Below, in pieces: positions 50,454 through 59,220 of a stretch of 64,000 bases of DNA (its first letter is position 1; every line of letters begins with the position of its first letter). Both the position numbers and the translations under genes were made by a program. The notes beneath the pieces are model-generated. The model did not search any database. It saw only the letters and a list, made by a program, of their open reading frames with translations, and had not been told where the DNA came from. Source of the DNA: Micromonospora coriariae (lineage in GTDB: Bacteria; Actinomycetota; Actinomycetes; Mycobacteriales; Micromonosporaceae); NCBI RefSeq assembly GCF_900091455.1, contig NZ_LT607412.1, positions 62,001 to 126,000 of the forward strand, in the 5' to 3' direction.

Positions 50454-51304
50454 GGCCGGCTTCCGATCAGGTCGAGGTAGACGTCTTCCAGGCTTGGCCG
50501 GGTGACGGTGAGCCCGGGGATCGGGCCGCCGAACCGCCGTGCCAGCTCAGCGATCACCGTCGCCGGGTCGTCGGTCCGCCGCTCGCCGCCGGACCACCGC
50601 ACGGTGACCTGGTGGCCGGCCCGCTCGGCCAGGGCGGACGGCGGACCGTCGGCGACCACCCGGCCGCCGGTCAGCACCACCACCCGGTCGGCGAGGGCCT
50701 CCGCCTCGTCCAGGTAGTGCGTGGTCAGCAGGATCGTGGTGCCAGCTCCGGCCAGTGTCCGGATCAGCTCCCAGAACGCCCGCCGGGCGGCCGGATCGAA
50801 ACCGGTGGTCGGCTCGTCGAGAAACACCAGGCGCGGGTCGCCGACCAGACCGACGGCCACGTCCAGCCGGCGCCGTTGGCCACCGGAGAGCTTCCGGACC
50901 CGGGTCCGGGTCCGGTCGGTCAGCCCGACCACCCCGATCACCTCAGCCGGGTCCCGGGGTGCCGGGTAGTAGCGGGCGAAGTGCCGGACCGTCTCGCCCA
51001 CGGTCAACTCGCCGAGGTCAGCGGCCTCTTGGAGCACGATGCCGATGCCGGAGCGCCAGTCCCGGGCGGCCCGGCCGAACCGGCCGATCCGCGCCGGGTC
51101 CACCCCGAGCACGGTCACCTCGCCGCCGTCCCGGCTCCGGTGTCCCTCCAGGATCTCCACGGTGCTGGTCTTGCCTGCGCCATTGGGACCGAGCAGGGCG
51201 ACCACCTCGCCGTACGCGATGTCCAGGTCGATCCCGGCCAGCGCGGTGCGCCGGCCGTACCGCTTGTGCAGTCCGCGTACCCGGACCGCAGGGGATTCCG
51301 TCAT
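50450..51304 (-). CDS. ABC transporter ATP-binding protein
   Basis: 284 aa. Walker A LLGPNGAGKTSTVEIL, Q-loop IVLQEAADLGELTV, signature KLSGGQRRRLDVAVGLV, Walker B RLVFLDEPTTGFDP and H-loop LLTTHYLDEAEALADR. The C-terminal extension (LTVTRPSLEDVYLDLIG) matches the DrrA group of multidrug/lipid exporters. First gene of the four-gene operon; a dyad upstream (51361-51384) may be its operator. Confidence 0.95.
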   Translation of the reverse strand: MTESPAVRVRGLHKRYGRRTALAGIDLDIAYGEVVALLGPNGAGKTSTVEILEGHRSRDGGEVTVLGVDPARIGRFGRAARDWRSGIGIVLQEAADLGELTVGETVRHFARYYPAPRDPAEVIGVVGLTDRTRTRVRKLSGGQRRRLDVAVGLVGDPRLVFLDEPTTGFDPAARRAFWELIRTLAGAGTTILLTTHYLDEAEALADRVVVLTGGRVVADGPPSALAERAGHQVTVRWSGGERRTDDPATVIAELARRFGGPIPGLTVTRPSLEDVYLDLIGSRP

Positions 51305-51350
51305 GTCCCGATGCTCCGCCCGTCGACCGCGGTCACGGGACGACCGGCCG

Positions 51351-51450
51351 GTCGAGGACGGGTGTCCATCGGTCGACGGACACCGGGCTCGCCAGCGTCA
51401 CCGCCGCCGGGCGTTTGCAGCCGCTACGTCCTGGGCCGATCCGTGCTGAT
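51351..51450. repeat. About 90-bp repeat with GGTGTCC dyad, copy 1
   Basis: This stretch is clearly similar to 58624-58720 in the same orientation, sharing for example GACGGACACCGGGCTCGCCA identically and related sequence over about 90 bp. It contains the perfect inverted repeat GGTGTCC (51361-51367) / GGACACC (51378-51384), located 57 bp upstream of the ABC ATPase start. Confidence 0.7.
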
Positions 51451-51876
51451 GCCAGGACAGGCTGACACGTCCTTGGAAATGGACAAGTGCGACACCCTCG
51501 TGTGCTGTTCCATGCCGCGGCTCACCGCCTCATCCGCCCGTTCGGACCCCCGCGTTACAGGGCTCCTTATCGCCGATCGTCAAGCGATGCCCATGCCAGA
51601 CAGTCCGGGCGAACTCCTGCGAGCAGGGCTAGCGATTCCACGAACTACGACGACGTGTGGCTGCCCGGAACACACCCGCAGACCAGATGAGGACCGGACT
51701 GTCAATAAGCGAATCAAGATTGGTTGAGGCCACAAGCGACCAGGAACTGCAAGACATTGAGACTCCCATCTCCGCCGGCCAAATTCCTGGCCGACGAGGG
51801 AAACCAACTCTATGCTTGCCGCCGAATACACTGCGGCTCATCCGGGCCGAGGCGACACCAATACAAGGATTTGCGA
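51451..51876. other. Gene-free stretch upstream of the HelD-like gene
   Basis: About 425 bp without a supportable gene. I looked for the GGGGCTTGC...GCAAGCCCC rifamycin-associated element often found before helR genes and did not see it. The stretch presumably includes the HelD promoter. Confidence 0.45.
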
Positions 51877-54105
51877 ATGCGCCGGAAGTCTGCTCTGAAC
51901 AACAGCACTGCTGGCGTCAGCGAAGTAACACCCCAAGGCGAACCGGCGACCTCTACCGCAGAGGACGTCGCGCGCCGATCCGCGGTCGCCGAGGAGCAGG
52001 CGTTTCTCGACGTGGCCACGGCCCGGCGCGACAGGCTGGTTGACCACCTTCAGGTCGAGCTGTCATCAGAGGCCCTGGACGAGTTGGAACGGGCTCGGCA
52101 GCGCATGCTCCGCCAGCAGTACGAAGAGCTACGGCGAGCACGAGAAGGCCTGGTCTTCGGCCGCCTTGACGGTCTTGATGGCACCGTGCGACACGTAGGC
52201 CGTGTCGGTCTGCGCAACGACAGCGAGGACAGCGAGCCACTGCTGGTCGATTGGCGCGCTCCCGCAGCTCGGCCGTTCTACACCGCGACGGCTGTCGACC
52301 CACAAGGTCAGGCACGGCGCCGTCACATACGCACGAGGGGAATGGCCGTCGTCGGCGTGGACGACGAGCCACTGGACGGGACGATGACGGCGGAACTCGT
52401 CGGTGAGGGCGCTCTGCTTGCCGCCCTCGACCAGCGGCGCACCGGCCACATGTCGACCGCGATCTCCACGCTGCAACGCGAACAGGACGAGATCATCCGG
52501 GCCGAGGCGACCGGTCCGCTGATCGTGCAGGGCGGTCCCGGCACCGGCAAGACCGTGGTTGCTCTGCACCGCGTCGCCTACCTGCTGTTCGCCCACCGGA
52601 AGATGGCCGACCAAGCGGTCCTGGTCCTCGGCCCCTCGCCGCGGTTCCTCCAGTACATCGCCCAGGTGCTACCCGCGCTCGGTGAGACCGCCGTCGTCTC
52701 GGCGACCTGCGACACCCTGCTGACCGACATCCAGGTGGGCCGCGACGAGAGCCGTCTTCTCGCCGAAATCAAGGGCCGCGCCCTCTGGCAGCCAGCGCTC
52801 GAAAACTACGTCACATCGCTGCTCCCCCGGCCCCGCGAGCTGAAGCTGCGCTGGGACGGCGAGTTCTACGTCATCACCGCCGCAACGGTGGCGCAGGCGC
52901 TCGCCTCGGCGGTGCAGGGACGCTCGTACCACCGCGCCCGCGCGGCGTTCGCCGAGCAGCTGCACCACCTCCTTGCCGAAGCCGTCGCCGAGCAGCGCGA
53001 GGCGCTGATGAACGAGATGGAGGAGGGCTTCGAGGACATCCTCGCCCGCGTCGACAGGAGCATGCAGCATGGCCACCACCCCGGCAGGACGTCCACCGGC
53101 AGCGACATCGACGGATTGCTTTCCGAGGAAGAGATAGAGCACCTCCGTACTCGTATCGCCGAGAGCGCCATCATTGCCCGGTTCATCGAGGCATGGTGGC
53201 CCACCCTCGACGCCGAAACCCTGCTGGGTGATCTCCTGGCCGACCGCACCCTGCTGGCCCGGTTCGCCCCGCAACTGTCCCCGCAGGAGATCACCGCTGT
53301 CTCGGCCGAGCCCGCCCCATGGGCATCGAGCGACATTCCCCTGCTCGACGCCCTTGCCGACCTCCTCGGCGAGGTCGACGCCCCGCAACCACAGGGCGAG
53401 TTCGTCGCCGACCGCGCTCGCCGGCAACGCGGCTGGGTGTACGGCCACGTCGTCATCGACGAGGCGCAAGAGCTGTCCGAGATGCAGTGGCACATGGTCC
53501 TACGGCGCTGTCCCAGTCGATCCATCACCGCCGTCGGCGACATCGACCAGACCGAGGCAGCGCACCGGCACACCAGCTGGGCACAAGCGGTGCAGGCTGT
53601 TTTCGCAGACCGCTGGACCGCCGCGGAACTGACCATCTGCTACCGGACCCCGCGTGAGGTTATGGATCTCACCGAACCGGTCTTGAAGGAAGCTGGCAGC
53701 CACAACACGCCGCCGCGGGCCGTACGCTCCTCCGGCATCGCCCCCTGGGAGCTCGCGATCACACCCGCCGAGCTTGCCGACGACGCCGCCCGAGCTGTGC
53801 GACAGCTGCAGCAGCGGTGGCATGGCGGCACGGTCGGCGTCATCGCCCCCGCCGACCGCATCGCCGAACTCCTAGAGGTGCTGAGTGATGTGCCAGTGCT
53901 CACCGCAACCCAGTCCAAGGGATTGGAATGGGATGCGACACTACTCATCGACCCCCAAGGAATCGCCGCTGAGCCACGCGGCTGGAACGGCCTCTACGTC
54001 GCGCTCACCCGATGCACCCAGGAACTGGGACAGCTGATACTCACGCAGCCATCGCCACACACTGGGACAAGATCTCCGGATGTTGGGCGAGTCCCAGGGA
54101 CGTGA
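51877..54105 (+). CDS. HelD-like (UvrD-type SF1) helicase
   Basis: 742 aa from ATG 51877 (AAGGA about 10 bp upstream; an open frame extends to 51724 but is unlike the family). Coiled-coil N-terminal arm (about 30-110), then EPLLVDWRAPAARPFYTATA, a HelD hallmark. Walker A QGGPGTGKTVVALHRVAYLL (about 218), Walker B HVVIDEAQELSEMQW (about 526), GDIDQTEAAHRHTSWAQAV, and ATQSKGLEWDATLLIDPQGI with YVALTRCTQEL. HelD enzymes pull stalled RNA polymerase off DNA; some actinobacterial members (HelR) confer rifamycin tolerance. Which subtype this is cannot be told here. Confidence 0.93.
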   Translation: MRRKSALNNSTAGVSEVTPQGEPATSTAEDVARRSAVAEEQAFLDVATARRDRLVDHLQVELSSEALDELERARQRMLRQQYEELRRAREGLVFGRLDGLDGTVRHVGRVGLRNDSEDSEPLLVDWRAPAARPFYTATAVDPQGQARRRHIRTRGMAVVGVDDEPLDGTMTAELVGEGALLAALDQRRTGHMSTAISTLQREQDEIIRAEATGPLIVQGGPGTGKTVVALHRVAYLLFAHRKMADQAVLVLGPSPRFLQYIAQVLPALGETAVVSATCDTLLTDIQVGRDESRLLAEIKGRALWQPALENYVTSLLPRPRELKLRWDGEFYVITAATVAQALASAVQGRSYHRARAAFAEQLHHLLAEAVAEQREALMNEMEEGFEDILARVDRSMQHGHHPGRTSTGSDIDGLLSEEEIEHLRTRIAESAIIARFIEAWWPTLDAETLLGDLLADRTLLARFAPQLSPQEITAVSAEPAPWASSDIPLLDALADLLGEVDAPQPQGEFVADRARRQRGWVYGHVVIDEAQELSEMQWHMVLRRCPSRSITAVGDIDQTEAAHRHTSWAQAVQAVFADRWTAAELTICYRTPREVMDLTEPVLKEAGSHNTPPRAVRSSGIAPWELAITPAELADDAARAVRQLQQRWHGGTVGVIAPADRIAELLEVLSDVPVLTATQSKGLEWDATLLIDPQGIAAEPRGWNGLYVALTRCTQELGQLILTQPSPHTGTRSPDVGRVPGT

Positions 54106-54635
54106 GGACCGTCCCGTCTGAGCGTAAGGAAGAGTGCCTGAGCCAATGGTGACCGGCCCCATTCGTCGTGGACGGGATCCAGTACGCCACGACTGAGCAC
54201 TACATGATGATCGGCAAGGCCCGCCTGTTCGGCGACGAAGCGATCGCCGCACAGATGCTTACGGCGTCGCACCCGGGCGCGGTCAAGGCCCTGGGCCGGC
54301 AGGTCCGTAACTTCGACCGGGCCACCTGGGATGCCTACAGCTTCCGCCTGGTCGTCGCCGGCAACGTGGCCAAGTTCAGCCAGCACCCCGACCTCGGGCA
54401 GTACCTGTCCCGCACGGGCAACCGGGTACTGGTGGAAGCCAGCCCGTTGGATCGAGTCTGGGGCATCGGCCTTTCCGCAGCGGACCCACGCGCCCACGAT
54501 CCCGCCCGATGGCGCGGCGGCAACCTGCTCGGGTTCGCGCTGATGCACGCCCGCGCGCAACTCGCTACCGGATCCGCCCAGCCATTCAGCGGCCCCGTAC
54601 GAGATCGGCGCCAGAACTCGGATGAGTGTGCCTGA
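54102..54635 (+). pseudogene. NADAR-family protein with premature stop
   Basis: The frame starts at GTG 54102, overlapping the HelD stop (GTGA), and reads RTVPSERKEECLSQW, TGA, PAPFVVDGIQYATTEHYMMI, GKARLFGDEAIAAQML, SQHPDLGQYLSRTGNRVLVE and WGIGLSAADPRAHDPARWRG. NADAR proteins normally have SQWWPAPF here, so TGG has become TGA. The N-terminal strands are also shortened. The part after the stop (ATG-like start 54168) might still be made, but would lack the first core strands. NADAR enzymes are N-glycosidases of riboflavin biosynthesis intermediates or ADP-ribosylated DNA. Confidence 0.7.
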
Positions 54636-54791
54636 TCAACCAGTGATCTTGAGTCGAACTTGCCGCAGGTGAGGTGCTGGGGCGGATCGAGGTCGGCTGC
54701 CTGACCCGGGACAGCGATGCGCAAACCAGCCGGAGGCCCGATCTTGTGTCACCGTTCGCAGTGGACGTTCTCGCGTACCCGCTCAGATCGG

Positions 54792-55373
54792 TCAACGACG
54801 CACCCGATAGCGCAGGTGAAGCACCCGGTTGCCTTGAATCACCACGTCAGGATCCTCCAACAGGTGCTGCGCGTGGACCGACCCGAAGTAGCGCTTGCCG
54901 GACCCGAACACCACGGGTACGACGTCCATGCGCACCTCGTCGACCAGGCCCGCCGCAAGCACCTGGCCACCGACGTCGCCAGCGGCGACCTCGACCATGC
55001 GGTCACCCGCAAGCTCCTGCGCCTTGGCCACGGCTGCCTCGACGCCGTCGACGAAGTGAAACGGCGCCTCGGGGTCCCAGCCCTCGGGCTTCGGCCGGTG
55101 CGTCACGACGACCACGTGGTCGATCCCGCCCGGAGGCTTCCCGTCCCAGCCGTCCGTCATGTCGAAGACGTGGCGGCCGGCGATTGTCGCCCCGATCTGG
55201 TCCCAGTACGGCCGGGTGTAGTCGTAGGACGTCTGCGACACCTTCAATACGCCGCTCTCGTCCAACGGGACGTCACCGCTGGTCAACCAGTCGAACAGCG
55301 GTCCGGGCTGGTCGTTCTCGTCCGCGATGAAGCCGTCTACCGACACCGAGCTGTACATGACCACCTTGCCCAC
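54792..55373 (-). CDS. Dihydrofolate-reductase-like (RibD C-terminal) protein
   Basis: 193 aa. Typical start GKVVMYSSVSVDGFIADEND, then ATIAGRHVFDMTDGWDGKPP, VVVVTHRPKPEGWD, and a C-terminal VEVAAGDVGGQVLAAGLVDE / MDVVPVVFGSGKRYFG. Fold shared with DHFR and the RibD reductase domain; NADPH-dependent, substrate unknown. Common stand-alone family in actinobacteria. Confidence 0.93.
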   Translation of the reverse strand: MGKVVMYSSVSVDGFIADENDQPGPLFDWLTSGDVPLDESGVLKVSQTSYDYTRPYWDQIGATIAGRHVFDMTDGWDGKPPGGIDHVVVVTHRPKPEGWDPEAPFHFVDGVEAAVAKAQELAGDRMVEVAAGDVGGQVLAAGLVDEVRMDVVPVVFGSGKRYFGSVHAQHLLEDPDVVIQGNRVLHLRYRVRR

Positions 55374-55437
55374 GGGCTCTCCTCTGCTTGGGGTGCCCCC
55401 AAATTAGCGTGCCGTGAGCTGCCGCTCTTGTAAGAAA

Positions 55438-56277
55438 TCAATCGGCCGGCAGCGGCCAGCCGTCCAGTACGTGGCCGGGATGTTCGCGCAGGAACCGCCG
55501 CCGGACTTCGACATATCGTGTCGGCGTGAGCCCGGTGAACGCCCGGAACTCGTGGCCGAAGTGGGCCTGATCGAAGTAGCCTGCGCCACCGGCGAGGTCG
55601 CCCCAGTCGATCTGTTCGGCGGGGTTGATCGAGAGCACGGTGGCGGCGAAGCGGTAGGTGCGGGCCAGCCGCTTCGGCGTGACGCCGATGAGCTCCTTGA
55701 ACCGCTGTGCCAGATGACTGCTGCTGACACCGGCTGCCACGCTCAGGTCGCCGATCGCCACCGCCCCGCTGGTCGCCGCGATGACGCTGCTCGTATGGCT
55801 GACCAGCCCCAGGCCGGCGGTCTCGCACAGCCGTCGCATCAGCTCCTCCTCGAGCAGCGTCAGCATCTCGTGCGGTCGGTCCGCCGTCGCCAGCCGGTCT
55901 CGCAGCTCAGCAATGGCGGGCCGGCCCCAAACCTGCTCTACCGTCACCGGCCGGTCACACAGCTCGGTCGCGGGCATCGGCAGGAACGGCGCCAGGCCCC
56001 ACGGCTTGAAGTGCACGCCGACGGACCGGGTCTCCGGCGGATAGCCGAACTCGAAGGCGCGGGTGGGCGTGGTGACCACGCAGCCGTCGGCGTACTCGAC
56101 AGTCTCGATGCCGGTGCCGAGGCGGATGAGGAACGGCGAACCGAGGTTGACGATGAGCAGCGCCGCCGGACTTGCCGGCAGCGTCAGCCGGGCGTACGGC
56201 GGCACACCCTCCAGGTAGTAAAGGTCGTCGATCAGCCCGTCCAGCGGCGGTCGCGGCACTCTGGACACGTACTCCAC
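55438..56277 (-). CDS. AraC-family transcription regulator
   Basis: 279 aa from GTG 56277 (GTG 56283 is possible; longer frames upstream are unsupported). The N-terminal DUF6597-type sensor domain (PPLDGLIDDLYYLEG, RSVGVHFKPWGLAPFLPMPA) is followed by two HTHs: VAAGVSSSHLAQRFKELIGV and AGGAGYFDQAHFGHEFRAFT with GLTPTRYVEVRRRF. It lies 64 bp upstream of the DHFR-like gene in the same direction and may regulate it. Confidence 0.93.
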   Translation of the reverse strand: MEYVSRVPRPPLDGLIDDLYYLEGVPPYARLTLPASPAALLIVNLGSPFLIRLGTGIETVEYADGCVVTTPTRAFEFGYPPETRSVGVHFKPWGLAPFLPMPATELCDRPVTVEQVWGRPAIAELRDRLATADRPHEMLTLLEEELMRRLCETAGLGLVSHTSSVIAATSGAVAIGDLSVAAGVSSSHLAQRFKELIGVTPKRLARTYRFAATVLSINPAEQIDWGDLAGGAGYFDQAHFGHEFRAFTGLTPTRYVEVRRRFLREHPGHVLDGWPLPAD

Positions 56278-56456
56278 GCCCACAGTATCGCCGACGCCCC
56301 GCCGGCATCGAGCCGGCGCCGATCCCGGACGAGCGCCCGACCGCGGACATTTGCGTGGAATACGCGTGCCGCGTGAGCGATGGAGGATTCCCGGCCCTCC
56401 CGTGTCGGCCCCGCATTGAGGCGCTACACCATCCTCTGCTGCGTTACGGTGCCCTG

Positions 56457-56549
56457 CTACGCGGCCGCGGGCTGTTCGCCGCCAAAGTCGACCTCGTCCA
56501 GCGCGGCGTCGTACACGTTCGGCGGGATGTGGAGTTCGTCGGTTGGCAT
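56457..56549 (-). CDS. Possible 30-aa acidic small protein
   Basis: ATG 56549 to stop 56457 encodes MPTDELHIPPNVYDAALDEV followed by DFGGEQPAAA. The acidic, non-arginine-rich composition differs from random GC-rich frames. No clear ribosome site or homologue known to me; could be a remnant of a larger gene. Confidence 0.3.
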   Translation of the reverse strand: MPTDELHIPPNVYDAALDEVDFGGEQPAAA

Positions 56550-56578
56550 TGTGAAGAGCCACTACGACAGGGCAGGAC

Positions 56579-57253
56579 ATGGACCAAGGCACCCGCGACG
56601 AATTGCTCGGCCGCCTGGCTGAGGCAGTCGGGTCCGTCACAGTCGCACACCCGACGCGGGTTGCCATCGACGGACCGCCAGCCGCCGGCAAGACCACCCT
56701 CGCCGACGAACTGGCCGTCGCCTTGCGCGAACAGGGCCGCGACGTCATCCGCGCGACGATCGACGATTTCCTCTTCCCACGGTCGCAGCGCTATCCGCGC
56801 GGCGAGTACTCGGCCGAAGGCTGCTACTACGACACCCACGACTACCAGGCGCTGAACCGGGTTCTGCTCGATCCACTCGGCCCAGGCGGAGATCGACGCT
56901 TCAAACAGGCGGTCTACGACCACACTGCGGACAGTGTCCTGTCCCCGCCGGTCACGACTGCCCCCGCCGACGCCGTGCTGGTCTTCGACGGCGTCTTCCT
57001 CATGCGTCCGGAACTGATTGATCGGTGGGATCTGCGCATCTTCGTGTCGACCGCGCTCGAAAAGACAGTGGATCGTGCCGTGATCCGAGAGCGCCAGGTG
57101 TCATCTCGGGCCGACGTCGAACGGCGCTGGCGCGAGCGTTACATCCCCTCCCAACAGCTCTACTTCGCTACGGTCCGCCCGGCCCATCACGTCGACATCA
57201 TCGTGCACAACGACGAGCCCCAGCAGCCGGCCTGGGAGATCCAAACACACTGA
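56579..57253 (+). CDS. Uridine-kinase-like P-loop kinase
   Basis: 224 aa. Walker A VAIDGPPAAGKTTLADELAV (about 25-45), then IRATIDDFLFPRSQRYPRGE (substrate-binding DDF motif), SAEGCYYDTHDYQALNRVLL, VLVFDGVFLMRPELIDRWDL and RAVIRERQVSS lid arginines. Resembles uridine/cytidine kinases and their paralogues; the true acceptor is unknown. Family-standard length. Confidence 0.9.
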   Translation: MDQGTRDELLGRLAEAVGSVTVAHPTRVAIDGPPAAGKTTLADELAVALREQGRDVIRATIDDFLFPRSQRYPRGEYSAEGCYYDTHDYQALNRVLLDPLGPGGDRRFKQAVYDHTADSVLSPPVTTAPADAVLVFDGVFLMRPELIDRWDLRIFVSTALEKTVDRAVIRERQVSSRADVERRWRERYIPSQQLYFATVRPAHHVDIIVHNDEPQQPAWEIQTH

Positions 57254-57262
57254 CCGACCCCA

Positions 57263-57634
57263 ATTCGGCTACGCAAGGGTGAAGTCCTCGGTCTCACCGA
57301 GGAGCACATCACCTGGGACGGCCGGCAGAGACCGCGCGCCACCGACGGCGGAAGGTTCTGCGAGCACTGCCGCGACAACCACGACATCAGCCTCGTCATC
57401 GACAAGCTGCTCAAGCGGTACGCCGTAGCGGCCTTCCTGTTGGCCGCCGGCATCCGCGCCGAAGGATTTCGACCCCTTGGTGACGAACTACGCCGCGGCG
57501 CATCGTCTGCTGCTATCGGCTGTCATCCGGTGTCGCCCAGCTCGGCGAAAACCCCGCCTGTTGTCGTCAGATGCCGCCTCAACGTAGCGCCAGCGCTCGC
57601 GCCACTCAATTTAGGAACGGTCGTTCTTGACTGA
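57263..57634 (+). pseudogene. Hybrid remnant with integrase-box-I-like start
   Basis: An open frame without a start codon reads IRLRKGEVLGLTEEHITWDG, resembling box I of tyrosine recombinases (GLRxGExLGLxxxDID). It then reads DGGRFCEHCRDNHDISLVID and KLLKRYAVAAFLLAAGIRAE, which I do not recognise. Probably a recombined scar of one or more mobile-element genes. The remainder of 57254-57610 holds nothing else. Confidence 0.35.
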
Positions 57635-57656
57635 GCGTTCCTAAAACAGCTATGGT
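57611..57656 (+). promoter_or_regulatory. TetR operator overlapping its promoter
   Basis: TTAGGAACG (57611-57619) and CGTTCCTAA (57636-57644) are perfect 9-bp inverted arms. A smaller dyad GAACG-GT-CGTTC is at 57615-57626. TTGACT (57627-57632) and TATGGT (57651-57656), 18 bp apart, form a promoter between and beyond the arms, with GTG 57663 right after it. Autorepression of a leaderless TetR transcript is the natural reading. Confidence 0.7.
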
Positions 57657-57662
57657 CCTCCC

Positions 57663-58214
57663 GTGGGCCGACCGAGAGCATTCGACGAGGCCGAGGTGGT
57701 CATGGCGGCGGCGGGACTTTTCGCCGGCCGGGCGTACGACGGCATCTCCGTCGACGACCTTGTTTCAGAACTCGGCGTGCACCGCAACAGTCTGTACAAG
57801 GTCTTCGGCAGCAAGCGAGGGCTGTACCTGGCCGCCCTGCGGTGGCACCTGGAGCATCAGGTCCGGCCACTGCTCGCCAAGGTGAGCGCGGCGCCTGACC
57901 CGGCGCAGGCATTACGCGACACGCTCACAGCCAACGACGCGAACTCCGATCTGGACTTGCTGCTGATGGCGGCGGTCGAACGCGCGCCGGCGGATCCTGA
58001 GGTGGCCGAGGAAATCGCCCGGGCCCTGCGGGATTTCGACGCTGCCGTGGAGCTCGCCCTGGGCGGGGCGGCGATCGGCGATGGCGCGCCAGCAGAGCTG
58101 GCCTACACGCTCGTTGCCACGATCCTCGGCCTGCGCCTGCGGTCCCGGACCAGCGCCGGCAACGGCGGTGCCGGCCCCGTTCTCTTCGACCACCTTCGCC
58201 AACCCCGACCCTAA
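57663..58214 (+). CDS. TetR-family regulator
   Basis: 183 aa from GTG 57663. HTH: MAAAGLFAGRAYDGISVDDL, then VSELGVHRNSLYKVFGSKRG (the SLYKVFGSK recognition helix is typical). Helical C-terminal domain. The next gene starts 9 bp downstream, so the two are cotranscribed under the operator at 57611-57644. Confidence 0.93.
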   Translation: MGRPRAFDEAEVVMAAAGLFAGRAYDGISVDDLVSELGVHRNSLYKVFGSKRGLYLAALRWHLEHQVRPLLAKVSAAPDPAQALRDTLTANDANSDLDLLLMAAVERAPADPEVAEEIARALRDFDAAVELALGGAAIGDGAPAELAYTLVATILGLRLRSRTSAGNGGAGPVLFDHLRQPRP

Positions 58215-58223
58215 GGAACATCC

Positions 58224-58586
58224 ATGGCTCAGGTACGCATCGACGGCGACACTCTGGTCGTCGAGATCGAAGGACTCGACAAGCTGTGGGCGCTCAAAAG
58301 CCGCCTGGAGATCCCGATTGTCAACGTCCGTGGCGCTACCGCCGATCCGGGCGTAATCAAGGAACCGAAGGGCATCCGCTCCCCCGGCGCCCACGTGCCG
58401 GGCGTCATCACCGCCGGCACCTTCCGCATCGACGGCGAACGGATTTTCTGGGACGTCCGCGATGCGGCTAAGGCCATCGTCATCGAGCTGCACGACGAGC
58501 GCTACGCCCGGCTCATCGTCGAAGTCGCCGACCCCCGGGCCACCGTTGCACTCATCGAACACGCCGTCGTCCGCCCGACCACCTGA
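58224..58586 (+). CDS. Conserved hypothetical protein paired with TetR
   Basis: 120 aa, ATG 58224 preceded by AAGGAAC. Beta-rich sequence with EGLDKLWALKSRLEIPIVNV, GVITAGTFRIDGERIFWDVR and AIVIELHDERYARLIVEVAD. This pattern resembles small bacterial PH-domain-like proteins; I recall similar short genes behind TetR regulators, without known function. Confidence 0.8.
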   Translation: MAQVRIDGDTLVVEIEGLDKLWALKSRLEIPIVNVRGATADPGVIKEPKGIRSPGAHVPGVITAGTFRIDGERIFWDVRDAAKAIVIELHDERYARLIVEVADPRATVALIEHAVVRPTT

Positions 58587-58623
58587 TCCAAGATCGGCCA
58601 ACGTGCACGCACGGTGCCGCTCG

Positions 58624-58720
58624 GGCGAGGACGGGTATCCATCGCTCGACGGACACCGGGCTCGCCAGCGACACCGGCGCCGGCGCGTTTGCGGACGCTA
58701 CGTCGTGGGTCGCCGGCCGC
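58624..58720. repeat. About 90-bp repeat with GGTATCC dyad, copy 2
   Basis: Second copy of the sequence at 51351-51450, same orientation. The dyad is imperfect here: GGTATCC (58634-58640) versus GGACACC (58651-58657). It is followed directly by a decayed CDF transporter gene. Confidence 0.7.
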
Positions 58721-59010
58721 GACCCGGAGGCACGGGAGAAGGCGGCGCTGCGGATCATCGCGATATCGTTCTTCGCTCTCGCCGCGTACGTGACGGTGGA
58801 GTCGGTGCGGGCGCTGGTTGGCGGCGCCGAGGCCGGGCACTCCAGCATGGTTGCGGACTCCAAGCAGACCCTGCTGTGCACCTACCTGTCCGCCGTCCTG
58901 CTCGTAGGCCTGGGACTGAACAGCCTGTTCGGGTTGTCCTGGCCGACCCGATCGCCGCGCTGGTCATCGCTGCGGGGTGGCGGTCAAGGAGTGCCGCGAG
59001 GCGTGGCGTG
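58700..59010 (+). pseudogene. CDF cation-efflux transporter, decayed
   Basis: Frames pieced together read GRDPEAREKAALRIIAISFF, ALAAYVTVESVRALVGGAEA, VADSKQTLLCTYLSAVLLVG, LNSLFG then LSWPTR / ADPIAALVIAA and VAVKE-like sequence. These correspond to parts of a cation diffusion facilitator, but the N-terminal TM helices and a stretch between EAGHSS and VADSKQ are missing, and at least one frameshift is present near 58940. Confidence 0.65.
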
Positions 59011-59220
59011 GTGACACCTGCTGCGCGGTCCCGCTGACCGCTTCCCTCGCTGATACCGCGACGGGTGGGCATGGCGCCGGCGAGGGTGACCGGTGTGGAT
59101 GCCGGCCGGGCTGCTCCTGCTGTTCAACCGACGCAACATGACCGAGCTGGCAGCCCTGTTCGACGGGTTACTCGGCGCCCGTCCGCCGTCGGCACCGCGA
59201 TCGTCGGCCCGCCAAACAGT

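Noticed and set aside
51451..51876. Rifamycin-associated element upstream of the HelD-like gene
   Set aside because: The GGGGCTTGC/GCAAGCCCC palindrome was looked for and not found.
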